This document shows positions 41,290-52,789 of a stretch of 64,000 nt of DNA, piece after piece (the first letter of the stretch is position 1; each line of letters starts with the position of its first letter). A model generated the notes under the pieces. That model searched no databases. It was not told the DNA's origin and was given only the letters and a program-made list of their open reading frames with translations. The stretch is from assembly GCA_037957365.1 (NCBI GenBank), contig JARHVA010001174.1, forward strand, positions 145,001 to 209,000, written 5' to 3'. The DNA is from Torreya grandis (taxonomy: Eukaryota; Streptophyta; Pinopsida; Cupressales; Taxaceae). The position numbers were made by a program, and so were the translations under genes.

Positions 41290-42652
41290 CTCTCATGAAA
41301 AGACACACATTTGTAAACAAGCTTTCAAGTATGTGTTTCAACACAACATCATTTATTATCACAATGCTAAAGGTACCTTGATCCATTGTGTTATGTAAGA
41401 TGAGGTCATTCCTCTTCTTAAACAAGCACATGGGGGCATTTATGATGGACAGTGTAGTAGACATGATACATCCCATAAATGCCTATGTATGGTTACTTTT
41501 AGCCTAGTCTTGAAAATGATATAATTGAATATGCTAAAAAGTGTAATCCTTGTTAGATTTACAATGATCTAATACATTAACCTCTATACAAACTTCAAAC
41601 TATCAAATATCCTTGTCCATTTTCCATATGGGGATTTGATCTCATTAGCAAAATACCTCACTCCTAAGATGGGCATGTTTTAATCATTGCCGTTATCCAA
41701 TATTTTAAAAAGTGGGTAGAATCCATGCCTCTTGTTAACATCACTATTCTTACCATTTCAAAATTTATTATTAATCAAGTCATTTTCCAATTTGGTGTTA
41801 CACATACCATCATTTTAGATAAAGGTGGTAATTTCAAAATCAAACATGTTAAACAACTTTGCAACAAATTCAAGATCAATCACAAATTTTCCATGCCTTA
41901 TCATCCATAATACAATGGATAAACTAAGGCCATTACTCTTTTTAGTCATCTAATCACTATTTTGATTGATACTAGAGATATTGAATGCTTCATTTCTCTT
42001 AAAATATTGAGTAAATTATGTAGAAAAGTGGGTTACATGGTAAATACATGGCTAGTATAGTATGATAATGAGTCTAAATTCAAGATCAACATATGTCTCA
42101 TAAAGGCTAAAATATAATTGCTATCAACAAAATTCTCCAAGATACAATCCATGAAACCTTCATGGATTATCATCTTCATCTTTACCCCACACTTTGGGCC
42201 TATCAGATTAGCACACATAATGCCACTAAGGGAACTCCATTCTCTCTAGTCTGTGGTTTTGAGTTAGTTCTTCCTTTGCAAGATGATATTAAATTTCTTT
42301 GTATATATCTTCATGGTATTATTCCTAATGAATAATATTGTGAATCTCTTATTCATACCCTTTATCTACTTGATGAGTGTCATCTTTCCACCTTACAACA
42401 TAACTACAAATACAAAGCTCGCATTGCCAGACAACATAACAAATGTGTTAAAGTCCATACATTTAATGTTGGTGATCTTATCCTTAAATTAGACTACACT
42501 CATGAAAAAGAAGGTAAAAATGCTAAAAAATGGTAGGTCTCATATTTAGTCAAATATATTCTTGGTCTAAGAACCTACCATCTTCAAACCAATGAAGGCC
42601 ATGTTTTCAAAGAGCCCACCAATGCACAATTCCTCAAAAAGTACTTTGCATA
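41290..42652 (+). pseudogene. Integrase of element E
   Basis: Landmarks in order are a decayed HHCC zinc region (near 41305-41390), IWGFDLISKIPHS with the first catalytic aspartate (about 41630), FKKWVESMPL, FGVTHTIILDKGGNFK with the second aspartate, YHP-stop-YNG-stop-TKAI, and a GPY/F-like C-terminus containing VGDLILKLDY and NAQFLKKYFA before the terminal stop at 42652. Where the family has the DDE glutamate the codon is AAG (Lys, 41926-41928). Two stops beside it are TAA where glutamine is usual. It would have inserted the DNA copy; as it stands it cannot. Confidence 0.85.
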
Positions 42653-44946
42653 AACATTTCATTTTTTTCATGCTTTCTATCTACATCTATCTAACATTTT
42701 TTTAAGGTTACATGGGTCTCTCCCTCTGTATCAAGTTCCTTCTTTTCACAAACCTTTAGTCCTCCCTTTTTGGTCTTTAGGTTTCTTGATGTACCATAGT
42801 CTTCTTTATCTTCTTGCATTTTCTCATTTTGACACCTCTTGGGTTTTTCTTTTGTAAGACCATGGATAGGACCTGATATTCCTCATAAAACTACCATCTT
42901 TTTTCTTACCTCACTTTATCTTTTAATTTCTTGTTGGCACCCCTTGGGTTTCTCTTTTATGAAGTTGCAGTGTAAGATTGTGGATAAGACCTGACCCTCC
43001 TCATAAAATTACCATCTTTTCATCTTATTATCCTTGTTTTCAAACTTTATCTTTTTGCTTATTTTTTTATATGGAATATTCACAATAATCTATGTTATCA
43101 TTTTTTCCTCCATTTCCCTCATTCTTATGATAAGGAATCATACTTTATTGTCATTATATCCCTTTTTTCCCTTTGTTGTCACATTTTTTGTTATTGAAAG
43201 CAATTAAAATTTTTCCATGTGTGAATCTTCTTGATTTCCCATTTCTATCACTCCACATTGGATTAAACAAGGTTTAAGTCAAGATATCACTTTTATTTTA
43301 CCTAGATTTATGAGACTCTTAAACCCCATGCTCTTTAAATTTATCTCTCTTAGCAACCTTATCCCACACATTCAAATGAAAGTCATCTTTAGCACCCATG
43401 TTTGGTTTTCCAAATCCGTATGGAGGAGGAATATAAAAATACATTAAGAAAGTTAAAAGCCAAATAATTTAAATCAAAAGATAATAATATATCTAAAGTG
43501 AAACATACAAATCTCAAAAGTCAAATTCACACCAAAAGATGTGATTACAAGCACATATCCTATCTCTAATCAAAGATCAAACTCCACAGTTAGCCTCACA
43601 TAAAGCCAAGGTCCTTTGGGGTGTGGTAGGCTAGTATATTAGAATAGGGGAATTCAAAAAACTCTATGGTGCTACCTACTTTGTCACACAAGTACCAAAT
43701 CTTCATAGTAGACCAATGCCTTTGTAAGGGGTCTTAAGGAATGGGGAACACATTATGGGGAGGTAAATCCATTTTAATTTTCATGAATATAACCTTCATG
43801 AGATGATATATATACTTAATTTTTTGACCTAAGACTTGTGTGGCTAAGATAATTTCTTCAGAGTCCTTAAGGTCAAAAGTCCTCTTATTTTGACAAACCT
43901 AATTTGAGTGTCTTGACTTCGATAAAGAGTTACTCTACCTTGGTTTTCCTTCATTATCCCCTCCACCCATTTCATTTCTCCCCTTTATAAACAAATTATG
44001 ATTCCAAATCTATTTTACCTTCTTATTTATTTCCTTCTTATTCATCTCTTTAAAACATGCTAACACTACTTTGTTTCAGTTTTGTCTATCCTTAGAGCAA
44101 AACAACATGTTTGAGTAACTATGGATTACTTCTTTCTTTAGACCATGATTTACATTCCTAGACTTAATTTCATTTTTACCATTTTTCATTTATTTTACTA
44201 TCCTACTATTATAAACCCCTGAGTTCTTACCCTTTTTCCATTTTTGAGTGAGGTTGGCTTGTTACTTCTCACTCGACAATGTTGTTTTCCCTTTTATGCA
44301 CCTTTTTTCATCATTGAGTGAGATAAGGATTGTTGATTCTCACTCATCAATGTTTTTTTTTACCATTTTATTTCTTCTTTTTACCATTGATTTCTTTTTA
44401 TTACCATATTTTTTGACATGTATCCTTGGTTTGACTTGGTGAGTTTGTCTTTCTTACTTAAGGATAGCCAGTTTGAGTTTTTCAATCTTTAGTAGCCTTG
44501 GATTTTTGGTTACCTAATTTACTCTTATTTTTTGACTTGGAAATTTGGTCTAACATAGCACTTGTCACCCAAAATTGATAAATTTTCAAAGTACGTCCTA
44601 TCCACATAACACTAGTTATCTTAGATTTTCTTGCATGTATTTGTTTTTCTCTTTAATTTTATATTTTTGGGTTTGTTGAAAGCAGTCTTTGCACCCTTCA
44701 TAATCAAAACTAACAACACAATAGAAAACCATCCTATAATAAAGGTAATTCAAGGTATGAATTACATTTAATTTTTAGTTATTTACTTTTTAGTCATTTA
44801 ATTTTTAGTTATTTTCCATTTTAGTCATTTACTTTCAATTATTTTTGCTTTAAAATAGTGTAATTTTTTTAGCATCAATGTTGTATGTTACTATGTTATT
44901 TCTCAAAGTACCATCCCCTATTTCACCTTAGTGACATGTGATGAGA
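42653..44946 (+). other. 3' non-coding region of element E
   Basis: No frame of note. A near-duplicate of about 75-85 bases (42830-42905 and 42932-43020) shares CTTGGGTTT, GGATA(G/A)GACCTGA and CTCATAAAA. At 44244-44278 and 44314-44350 two copies 70 bases apart each hold the inverted pair GAGTGAG and CTCACTC, forming hairpins. Extended 3' sequence after integrase is common in Tat-type elements. Confidence 0.55.
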
Positions 44947-44960
44947 TTAGAGTGGGGCAT
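44947..44960 (+). promoter_or_regulatory. Polypurine tract of E
   Basis: TTAGAGTGGGGCA lies directly before the right LTR, the standard site for plus-strand priming. Confidence 0.55.
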
Positions 44961-44961
44961 A

Positions 44962-46199
44962 TGTATACACATAATATTTTCAACTTTTATCAAATACTGA
45001 TGCTTTACATCTTACAAAAACCTATCGATACTCAATCTCTGTAAGTGCATGCCTTAAGGGGTGTATTAGGAAAGGGGTAGGCAAACCTTTGGTGCTTCAA
45101 AATATTGTTCTTTATTGACACATTATTATCAATCCAACTAGATCCTAAAAATATTTCCTAAGCTATTACTCTTCCATTGCACACTCTTATAGACTTTTTC
45201 CTCTTTCTATCCCTCTTTTCCTCACTTGGATCCCCTTTCACCAGTTGACTATACTGAGTTGATTGGGTTGACCCTGTATAGTTTTTAGCCCTTGATTAAT
45301 GTATAGAGTCAACTGGGTTTACCCTATACTATTTAGGGTATTTTTCACTTTGAGTTTCATCAGCTTTTTGGTTGACCTAGCTTAGGGCTTAGTGATTTAT
45401 CTCTCAAAAACATATTGGGGTCAATTAGATCGACCTCATATAGCTGATATATTTAAAAATATTTAGGGTGAGATACACCTATATATACAAGATCATTTTA
45501 TCATAATTTTAATATCCAATCAAGAGTTATTATTTGCTTGCTCTTCTTTACAATCTACTCCTTCACCATTCTACTTGAGGAGTCTTAACTTAGGGTTTCT
45601 ACTTAGAGAATATAGTCTTGTGGATAAGTCTTGGATGCTTTGGACTTTCTTAGTTAACCTTACAAACCATAATAACCTCTTGTGAATCTCATTTTCCAAG
45701 GGAGATATTGAGTCTCGATGGGCTCACATTCAGGTAAGTATATTCTAACTTTGTTCTCCTCTCTTTAGTAGATAAAATTAGCATAAGTATTAGTTTGAAT
45801 AATATGACTCTTCATATTCCATGTATTAGGGTCTTAATCATACTTAGCTTAATTGATATTATCTTATACATGTCTTTATTCCTTTATTAATCTCCTTTAT
45901 TATGCCATAAGCTTTGGTGTGCACTAGATTATATTTACTTTCTTGTTATTAGATATAGAGTAAACATTAAACCTAGGACTCTTTTAGGTTTGTTACGTGA
46001 TTGTGTTAGACTATAGGCTTTGGAACCCTTCCTAGCATGGTGTATTGTGATAACTGATCTCCTAATCAGGTCTAACAGATCCCCATATTGGTCATGTTCA
46101 TACCTAACAAATGTATTCCCAATCAGAAGTGTAGGTATGCTCTATCTTCTCTGAACTAAGATTGATTTATAGACATGGTGTATTTCTTATTTGTATACA
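44962..46199 (+). repeat. 3' LTR of element E
   Basis: It begins TGTATACAC and ends TTGTATACA, followed by the ACATG duplication. Collinear with 32674-33903. Confidence 0.93.
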
Positions 46200-46204
46200 A
46201 CATG
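46200..46204. repeat. Right target duplication of element E
   Basis: ACATG, identical to 32669-32673. Confidence 0.9.
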
Positions 46205-47432
46205 ATGATTTTTGTTTCTTTTTATTTCAAGAATTTTCTATGTTTATTTTCTTAATTATTTTTTGTTTGTTTATTTTCTTGTTTATTTGATTTAATTATT
46301 GTGCCTTGACTCATTGTATATGTGTTTATTAGGTGATTCCTTGCACATTATTCTTGAGTCTAACCATATTCGTATGTCAACATTATCATCATGGTTTTTA
46401 TCATTAGTGTGTTATTTTCAATTGCTTATTGGATTGTGTGTTAGTCCTTATGCACAATATGGATAATTTATCATAGTGTTTTATATCATGATGAATACCA
46501 TCATGTGTTATAGTAAAAATTAACTAGAGAAATCTTACAAGTAATGGAACCATAAAAAATTCTCCTTTGTAACCTTGGTAAATCCTCCCAGTCTCATTGA
46601 TCAAATCAACCACATTAATAATTCTATTTGTATCATTGCTAATAAGAATGATCATCTCCACATTGGTAGTACAACCAAACCATTCACATCAATTAATTCT
46701 TATTCTTATATTCCTCATTCCATTTTATCCCTTGTTTGGGTGAACTATATTGACTTGAGGTCAATTTATATTATGTCATTAGTGCTTGGATATATAATGT
46801 ATCTAGGGTCAGCTCAACCACCTTTATTATCCTAATCATCCCTTTCATCACTTTAAGAATCCTCATGCACCTAGTTATTTATGGTTTCTTTAGTCATTAG
46901 ACCATCACATCTACGTTTGTGACCTCTCATCTTTAATTTGTATGACAAGTTATATCCTTGAGTTAAGCTTACCAATCTACCCTATTGGGGCACAAAAAAA
47001 CATCATTATCCAATGTAAGTCATTTTAATGATTATAATCACCTATGAGAAAATCATAATTGTGACTCATCCACCTTATTGGGGCATGTGCATGTGCCACT
47101 GATTATAAATGCCTTTGGGGAAATTAGTTTCTCAACCTTTGTTACTGATTATAACTACTTTTGGGCAAATCATTACTTTTTAAATCAATGCACGCAAGCA
47201 TTATCTCAATTGGATTAATCAAACCCATGGGTTAATTTTATTTTTTTTCTTGATTTTTTTAAGGGACCATATATCAATTGTATGTGTCAGCCACTCCCTT
47301 AAAGGGGCATCATTATAGGATTCTCAAACATTGTTTAGAACATCTTCTTTAAATCATTATATTTTTTACTTCTTAATGATATTCTCACTCTTTGAGAAGA
47401 TGTTATTGTTCCTATATCTTACAACATCTTCC
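46205..47432 (+). other. D internal sequence right of element E
   Basis: It continues D after the E insertion. An 86-codon open stretch at 46575-46832 has no recognised motif and may be chance. The 30-bp D motif recurs near the end. No polymerase motif is seen here either. Confidence 0.5.
47028..47173 (+). repeat. 30-bp D motif, copies 5-7
   Basis: Copies at 47028-47057, 47098-47127 and 47144-47173 read NDYNHL-stop-ENH, TDYKCLWGN-stop and TDYNYFWANH. The first has complementary ends (ATGATT and AATCAT). Copies 6 and 7 with their spacer repeat the 32037-32112 block on the other side of E. Confidence 0.7.
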
Positions 47433-47447
47433 CAAATAGGGACAAAT
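47433..47447 (+). promoter_or_regulatory. Candidate polypurine tract of D
   Basis: AAATAGGGACAAATT precedes the right LTR, in the position and form (AAATTGGGGACAAATTG) often seen before TGTAGACACC LTRs. Confidence 0.55.
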
Positions 47448-48441
47448 TTTAGACACCTAAAACTATCCATAACTAGCTTCTGATTGAATTTCAAATTGAT
47501 TCCTACTAACCATTATAAATTAAGCCTAGGAATCCTAGAAGATCCCAAATTTTATTTCACATCATTTATCAAAGTTCTAAATCATGATAATATATCCCTA
47601 ATTGTGTTATTCTACCATATTCAATAATAACCTCTAACAAATTCATCCCAATCACTTTGCGGCATCAAAACTATTAATTTGGCCTATAGACCCATTAAGT
47701 GGGGCACTTGCAAACTTTAATTAAATCTTGAAAGATCAAAAAGGATAATCAAAATCTATTAATTAGTTAAACAAGGTTAAATTCTTAGTTTAAATATCCA
47801 TTTGTAATTAATGAATATCTAAACATGGAAATTCTAAAAATAAAATATCAAGCCTTTCATCATTACCTTTATGAGTTGTCAAAATATCTTAAAATATTCC
47901 AAAATATCTAAAAATGTCTAAATTGATAATTATGACTAGTAAATAAAATTCATAATTTAATGAAAACTTTTAACTCAATTGGAGTTAGTATCAACCCAAC
48001 CTTAACTCACCTTAGGTGAGAATTAATTCCTAAGGCTATATACAAGATCATACCTCTTCATTTTGAATCTTGGATATTATATAATTTTTATGCAAAATTT
48101 TCTCCATAAGCCTCATAAAAGTAATGTTACCATCCCCAAATATTAATCCAAGCAACAAAATCCAAGCCAAGGTGCTAAGGATAGAATGATCCAAATAACT
48201 TCCATTATCAAAGACTTCTTGATGCATAAGCTGAGTAGGCCACTCAACAAATCCATTTGTAGCCCCCAAAGAAGGTAAAATAATTATGTATTTTATGTTT
48301 TTGTTGTGATTTCATTTATATTTTTTTACCTAGGCTCTCCCTAGTGTCTAGGCTAGATGTGAAAAGATTCAGTGTGCTTATTTCATTTTTTTATGAGACT
48401 AACACATTACTAATCTCCCCTCTACATATTATTTATGCACA
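47448..48441 (+). repeat. Right (3') LTR of element D
   Basis: It starts TTTAGACACC (the partner has TGTAGACACC) and ends TGCACA. It is collinear with 25490-26468. Confidence 0.86.
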
Positions 48442-48446
48442 ATAGG
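48442..48446. repeat. Right target duplication of element D (imperfect)
   Basis: ATAGG compares with GTAGG at 25485-25489. Confidence 0.45.
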
Positions 48447-49925
48447 GACTACCACACTTACATTCATACCTTGATAACTTGTAGGAAGGTTATTTGTACT
48501 TGTGTCAACACCATGAACATCTCCCAAATATTTCCTTTTTGATCTTGTATTGGCTATAACCAAGGTTCCTTGGTTTAGAATAAATGTGTCTTCTACTTAA
48601 AAGTTTGATAAGCTCACTCCTTGGGGTTTCCATCCTTCATTTGTTTCTACTTGCATGAAATTACCATCTTTTATTTTCAATTTAAGATTAGGTCCTCCTT
48701 GAGATACCAAGGCTTTCCCTTCACCTTCATTGCAATCCATGCATTATCCTTAAGGATGCCATTCTTCTCCTTGAACCAAGTTAGTATGGACTAGAACCAT
48801 AGATCTTATGTTGGGAGTAGAGGTTGGATTATAAGCATTAGGTTTCCTATTAAAGTTAGGATAGTCTTGACCTCTCCCTTAACCATATTAATGAGGTGAG
48901 AACCTACTTGATTATGAAGGATAGGGATAGGGTTTTGGTTAAATCTGTATTATAAATTTAGTTTCCTAACTTGAGCCTCTAAGGCTTTATATCTTACCTC
49001 CCAATCAATGGTATCCATTTACTTATTTGGAGAAGCTATAGACTTGTTGTTTTAACCTAAAATTTTAGAAAGACTTGGAGAAGTATAAAACATGTTAGGA
49101 AGAATGGGCATGGAGACTTTTGGATGGAGTTTACCAGCTTGTATTAAAACATTCTTAGCTCTAATGGCTATGTCATAAGCTTAAGGCAAAGTGTATCCAC
49201 CCATGGAATAAAACATGATGGCTATGTTAGTCCCAATAGCTCTTAGATAAGTTGGGAAGATAAAACTTGTACGGGGTCTCATAGGAGAGGGTAGCCTATA
49301 CCATGTTCTTTGAAACCTCTCATTGAAGTCATGTATACCTTCTTTAGGGCCTCTTTGAGTCACATTAAGATAATTAATGAGTGATGTGTGATCACTTTTG
49401 CCCTTAATTATTTGGTTCAAAACCTCTCCAAACTCATCCCAAGTTTTGATACATCCTTCCAAAAATGTCCTATACCAATCAAGGGATTTTCCCCTAAGAG
49501 ACATAACAAGTAGTCTAATTGCAATTTTAACTTTAGTGACATTATGAAAGTTGTATTAGTTATAAATGTACCTAATATGATCACTTAGGGTGATAAGACA
49601 TTCCCCATTGAATATTGGTAGAATTAGGAGGGATATCATCATAGGCATTGAGGTGTATAGGAATTTTAGTGTTAAAATATGGGAAGGCATGTTTCCTAGC
49701 CATGTTGTCCTCAAGTTCCTCTTCACTCTATTGATCTTCTTATCTTACAAAGTCTTCTTTCTCTTCAAATGTCATGATAGGCTGAGTATGTTGAACTTCA
49801 AGGGGAATTTTATGTTGAAGGAGTGAGTTTATAGGATTGTTACCCCTACTAGTATTTGACCTAGTAAAGACCATGAAGTATGAATCAAAGGAATGATAAA
49901 ACTTGGTCTACAACTAGATATTACC
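48447..49925 (-). pseudogene. Gypsy Gag (element C)
   Basis: The minus strand encodes a plant gypsy Gag capsid domain: FHNVTKVKIAIRLLVMSLRG, KSLDWYRTFLEGCIKTWDEF, GEVLNQIIKGK, NYLNVTQRGPKEGIHDFNER, FQRTWYRLPSP, then GGYTLP, a stop where glutamine is usual, and AYDIAIRAKNVLIQAGKL. The W-Y, W-EF and F--RF pattern is that of the Retrotrans_gag family. The best open stretch is 107 codons (49181-49504). Downstream towards 48447 the frame decays, with pieces such as WEVRYKALEAQVRKLNL. It starts just beyond its primer-binding site and LTR and is cut by element D at 48447. Confidence 0.8.
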
Positions 49926-49943
49926 TTCATTGGAGTCGCCAAA
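49926..49943 (-). promoter_or_regulatory. Primer-binding site of element C
   Basis: The minus strand reads TTTGGCGACTCCAATGAA immediately after the LTR end (TTATCA). TTGGCGACTCC is a frequent gypsy primer-site start, well preserved here, and it fixes the orientation of the adjacent LTR and gag. Confidence 0.72.
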
Positions 49944-52789
49944 TGATAAGTAGAACACATATATGTAGATGTGATGTTTTGTATTGGAAAAATATGGCCC
50001 ATATACTGAGGTTTTACCTGGATGTAGTGTAGTGTCCTAAAAATCAAAAAATGGAGCAAGAGATGCAAGTTCTAGATGGAATGAGTGGACCTAAGGGATC
50101 ATGTAACTTGTAAAGCTTTTGAAACACTTTAAGTTCACTTAAACTATAATTTGTAAATTTATAAGGACAATAATAGAGTTATAAATACCCCATTAGGTGT
50201 CAAGAGTTCTTAGAATGAGTATGGAAGTGCATGGCATTCATTAGGTTCTTCATTGTGTTTATTAAGACACTTGGATCTAGTGGCAAAATTTTTGAGTAAG
50301 TAGTTTGTTGATGTTATCATTGCCACATGTGGATGAGTTAGGGAGAATTGGTCATATGGTTGTGATAAAATTAGTCCCAAGTTGTTATTTTCTATACTTT
50401 AGGCCATACATCCAAGCATAGTAGAAGATATGAGTGTTTAAAGTTGGTTTCTAAGGAAAAATTCACTAAGTTTCCATACTTAAGCCAATTTGGAAAGAAG
50501 ATCAAATAAATATAAGTGAGTATTTTGATGGTGATATATCTCACACATGTGATAGTTTTAGGACAAAATGTTCATATGGATTTGTTTAGTTTAGTCCCAA
50601 GAATATATGCACTAAGTTTTAGGTCATGCAACAAAGCACGACAAAAGTTATGCATGTTAAAAGTTGGGATCCCAAGTAGTTTGATAGTGTTTTCCCATAC
50701 TTAACCAAATGAATCAGATCATCATTAGGGAATCATACATAATTTCATAGGTGATCTCACTTAAATATTTTTTAAACACACTTAGAAAGATCTTAGATCC
50801 AACAGATCAAGTGGGCATAATGTTTTTGGTCTCATGAACATCTCTAACAAATTTGGCCCCTCCATGATTTTTGCACTTCAAGATATAAATATTCAAAGTT
50901 GGTTAAATAATGGCATACATTTTCACAGACATCAAATTTAAGCCATTAGAAAAATCTATTGGAGCTTAAATTTGATGGTATGTAGGACATCAAATATGTC
51001 TGCATGAACATCAAATGATGGTCACATGTATGTCAAATTTAAGACTTGGTAAATAGCCATTTGTTTACAAAACAAATTGGATCCAATGATTGGCATTCAT
51101 TCATACTAAGGAAGGTCAACAAAGAGAGATAAGTAAAAATTTCAAGGAGATTGAGAGGCCAAGCACATAAAGTGGAAGATTGAGAACATGATCTTGAGTG
51201 CAAATGTGGGACTACCAAGTGGCACTAGCTCAGAAAAATTTGAAAAGTCAAGGGTAGGATCGATGTCTCTCACTCAATCATATAGATCAAAATTAATGGA
51301 GTGAGATGAGTCATTAAGTCAATAATCTAAGTTGGTTTATTGATAACTAAGGAGAAAAGTGCAAACCTATGGAGCATCCAACAAGGTTGAAGGAGACATT
51401 TTCAATCAAGGTAGACAAATATGAAGGAACCTAGCTTGAAGCATGGTCTAAGTTAGACCAAATGAACATTATAGGATCTAGCATCACCTTTAAAAATCCA
51501 TAGGGGTAAAATAGGTATTTTATACCTAATATAGATTAAAGATTAGCAACTTTTTGATGAAAAAGGACCAAGAATTGGGTAGAGGGTTATCATTATTCAA
51601 AACTATAGGAAAACTAATAATTTAGATTAGTTTTTAACTTATAGTTATTTTAGGCTTAGGTTCCAAAGCATGGAATAGATATGTGATTAATGAAATGAGC
51701 ATCCCAAGCCAAACTTTTAACAAATTATCTCTCAAAATAGATGTGCCATGGCTCTATTAGAGTTCAAGACTTGAGTATTTTGTCTACATAATAAGACCAA
51801 GTGGAGGATGACATGGAGGATGGATGGGATCAAGAAGTTATATAATTCATTTATTGAAGTGTTTGCTTCATCTATGTAAGTCATGGCTCATAAGGAGGCA
51901 AACTAATCCTTATCTTCTAGTGCATCTCTCAGCGAGCGAAGAGATAGCAGGCTTTTGGGATGTATGCATAATTAAATTATTAATGATGGATTAGTCTTGA
52001 TTAGAATTATGATAGTTCATTTAATGATTATGGATAGTGTGCTCCCCTTATTTTCTCTCTCTCTTCCCCTTTTTTATATGATCACATTCTTTCTCCATGG
52101 TAGAGGTTCTTAGATTTTAGACTTTTTTTATCTTTTTGGGAAATAGGGATACTCTCTGAGATATTGAAAAATATGCTCATCTTAATTAGGCTCACCCTAT
52201 CAAGCATTTTTAAGAACTACCTCTTGATGCAATATAAGACTTTCTTTTCCTATCTCTTTCCTTGGATCTGTATTGAGTGAGTTGTGCACTATGGCATTGT
52301 GTGAAAGAGAATCTTCCTCATCCATGGTCCTTTCTTATTCCTTTTCTAGGGTGTATGTAAGCTAAGTCATAGGTCTAGATTAGTGTTATTTCCTCCATTA
52401 ATATGAGATTTTAGTGAGTCTTATAACTCCTCTTTATTTACATTCATTGCTTCCTAAACCTCTTCTATGAAATACTTATGTAATTATCTTGATATTGAGG
52501 TTATGTGAGCTAGCATTGTCTTCTATAGATCTAATGTGGGTTCAAGTTTATGGGAATCATTTTCATTTGGTGCATCACATAGTTAAATTTATTAGGATCA
52601 CTTACCCTTTTTCTAACCCTTTTCCCTATGACAAAATTAGGTTAGGTGAGCATCAAGGAGGAAGTCAACCTTCTTTGGAGGTCCAACCCCATCGTCGGTG
52701 ACCCATAGCCTAGGATTGTTACCATTGTGTGTCTTAATTGGAGGGAGCCTAAATAACTCTCTCCAAGGGTGAAAATTGAGCCTATAATA
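49944..52789 (-). repeat. LTR of element C (left copy)
   Basis: It is collinear with 55420-58269 from CATACTGAGGTTTTACC to GAAAATTGAGCCTATAATA. In minus orientation it ends in CA at the primer-binding site. It is thus the 5' LTR of the gag to its left and, by position, also the 3' LTR of whatever lies between the two copies. Confidence 0.82.

Larger units (their letters stand above)
32674..46199 (+). mobile_element. Tat-lineage Ty3/gypsy retrotransposon E, full length
   Basis: A 13.5-kb element with LTRs of 1230 and 1238 bp, TGTATA..TATACA-type ends, a perfect 5-bp target duplication, a primer-binding-like site, a polypurine tract and the domain order gag, protease, reverse transcriptase, RNase H, second RNase H, integrase. 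Reverse transcriptase before integrase makes it gypsy, and the second, archaeal-type RNase H is known from the Tat lineage. A hand count over the first 100 aligned LTR bases gives about 11 differences. It is the innermost insertion found, yet old: the polyprotein frame (35709-42652) has dozens of stops and several frame changes. Confidence 0.93.
25490..48441 (+). mobile_element. LTR retrotransposon D without visible polymerase
   Basis: Two direct repeats of about 1 kb (25490-26468 and 47448-48441) start with TGTAGACACC or its mutated form, typical of plant gypsy LTRs. A primer-binding-like site follows the left LTR, and a polypurine stretch precedes the right one. Element E occupies 32674-46199; without it D is about 9.4 kb. 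The internal part has a long leader and a broken repeat-rich frame but no reverse transcriptase, integrase or RNase H that I can detect. The same 30-bp motif occurs on both sides of E, tying the halves together. It is best described as a large non-autonomous gypsy-type derivative. Confidence 0.75.

Noticed and set aside
46575..46835. 86-codon plus-strand frame as part of a D gene
   Set aside because: No motif, no repeat link with the left half of D, and length within chance for this composition.
50170..50182. Forward TATAAATA-like box in the left C-type LTR
   Set aside because: Its orientation contradicts the strong primer-binding site at 49926, and the box is not conserved in the right copy.
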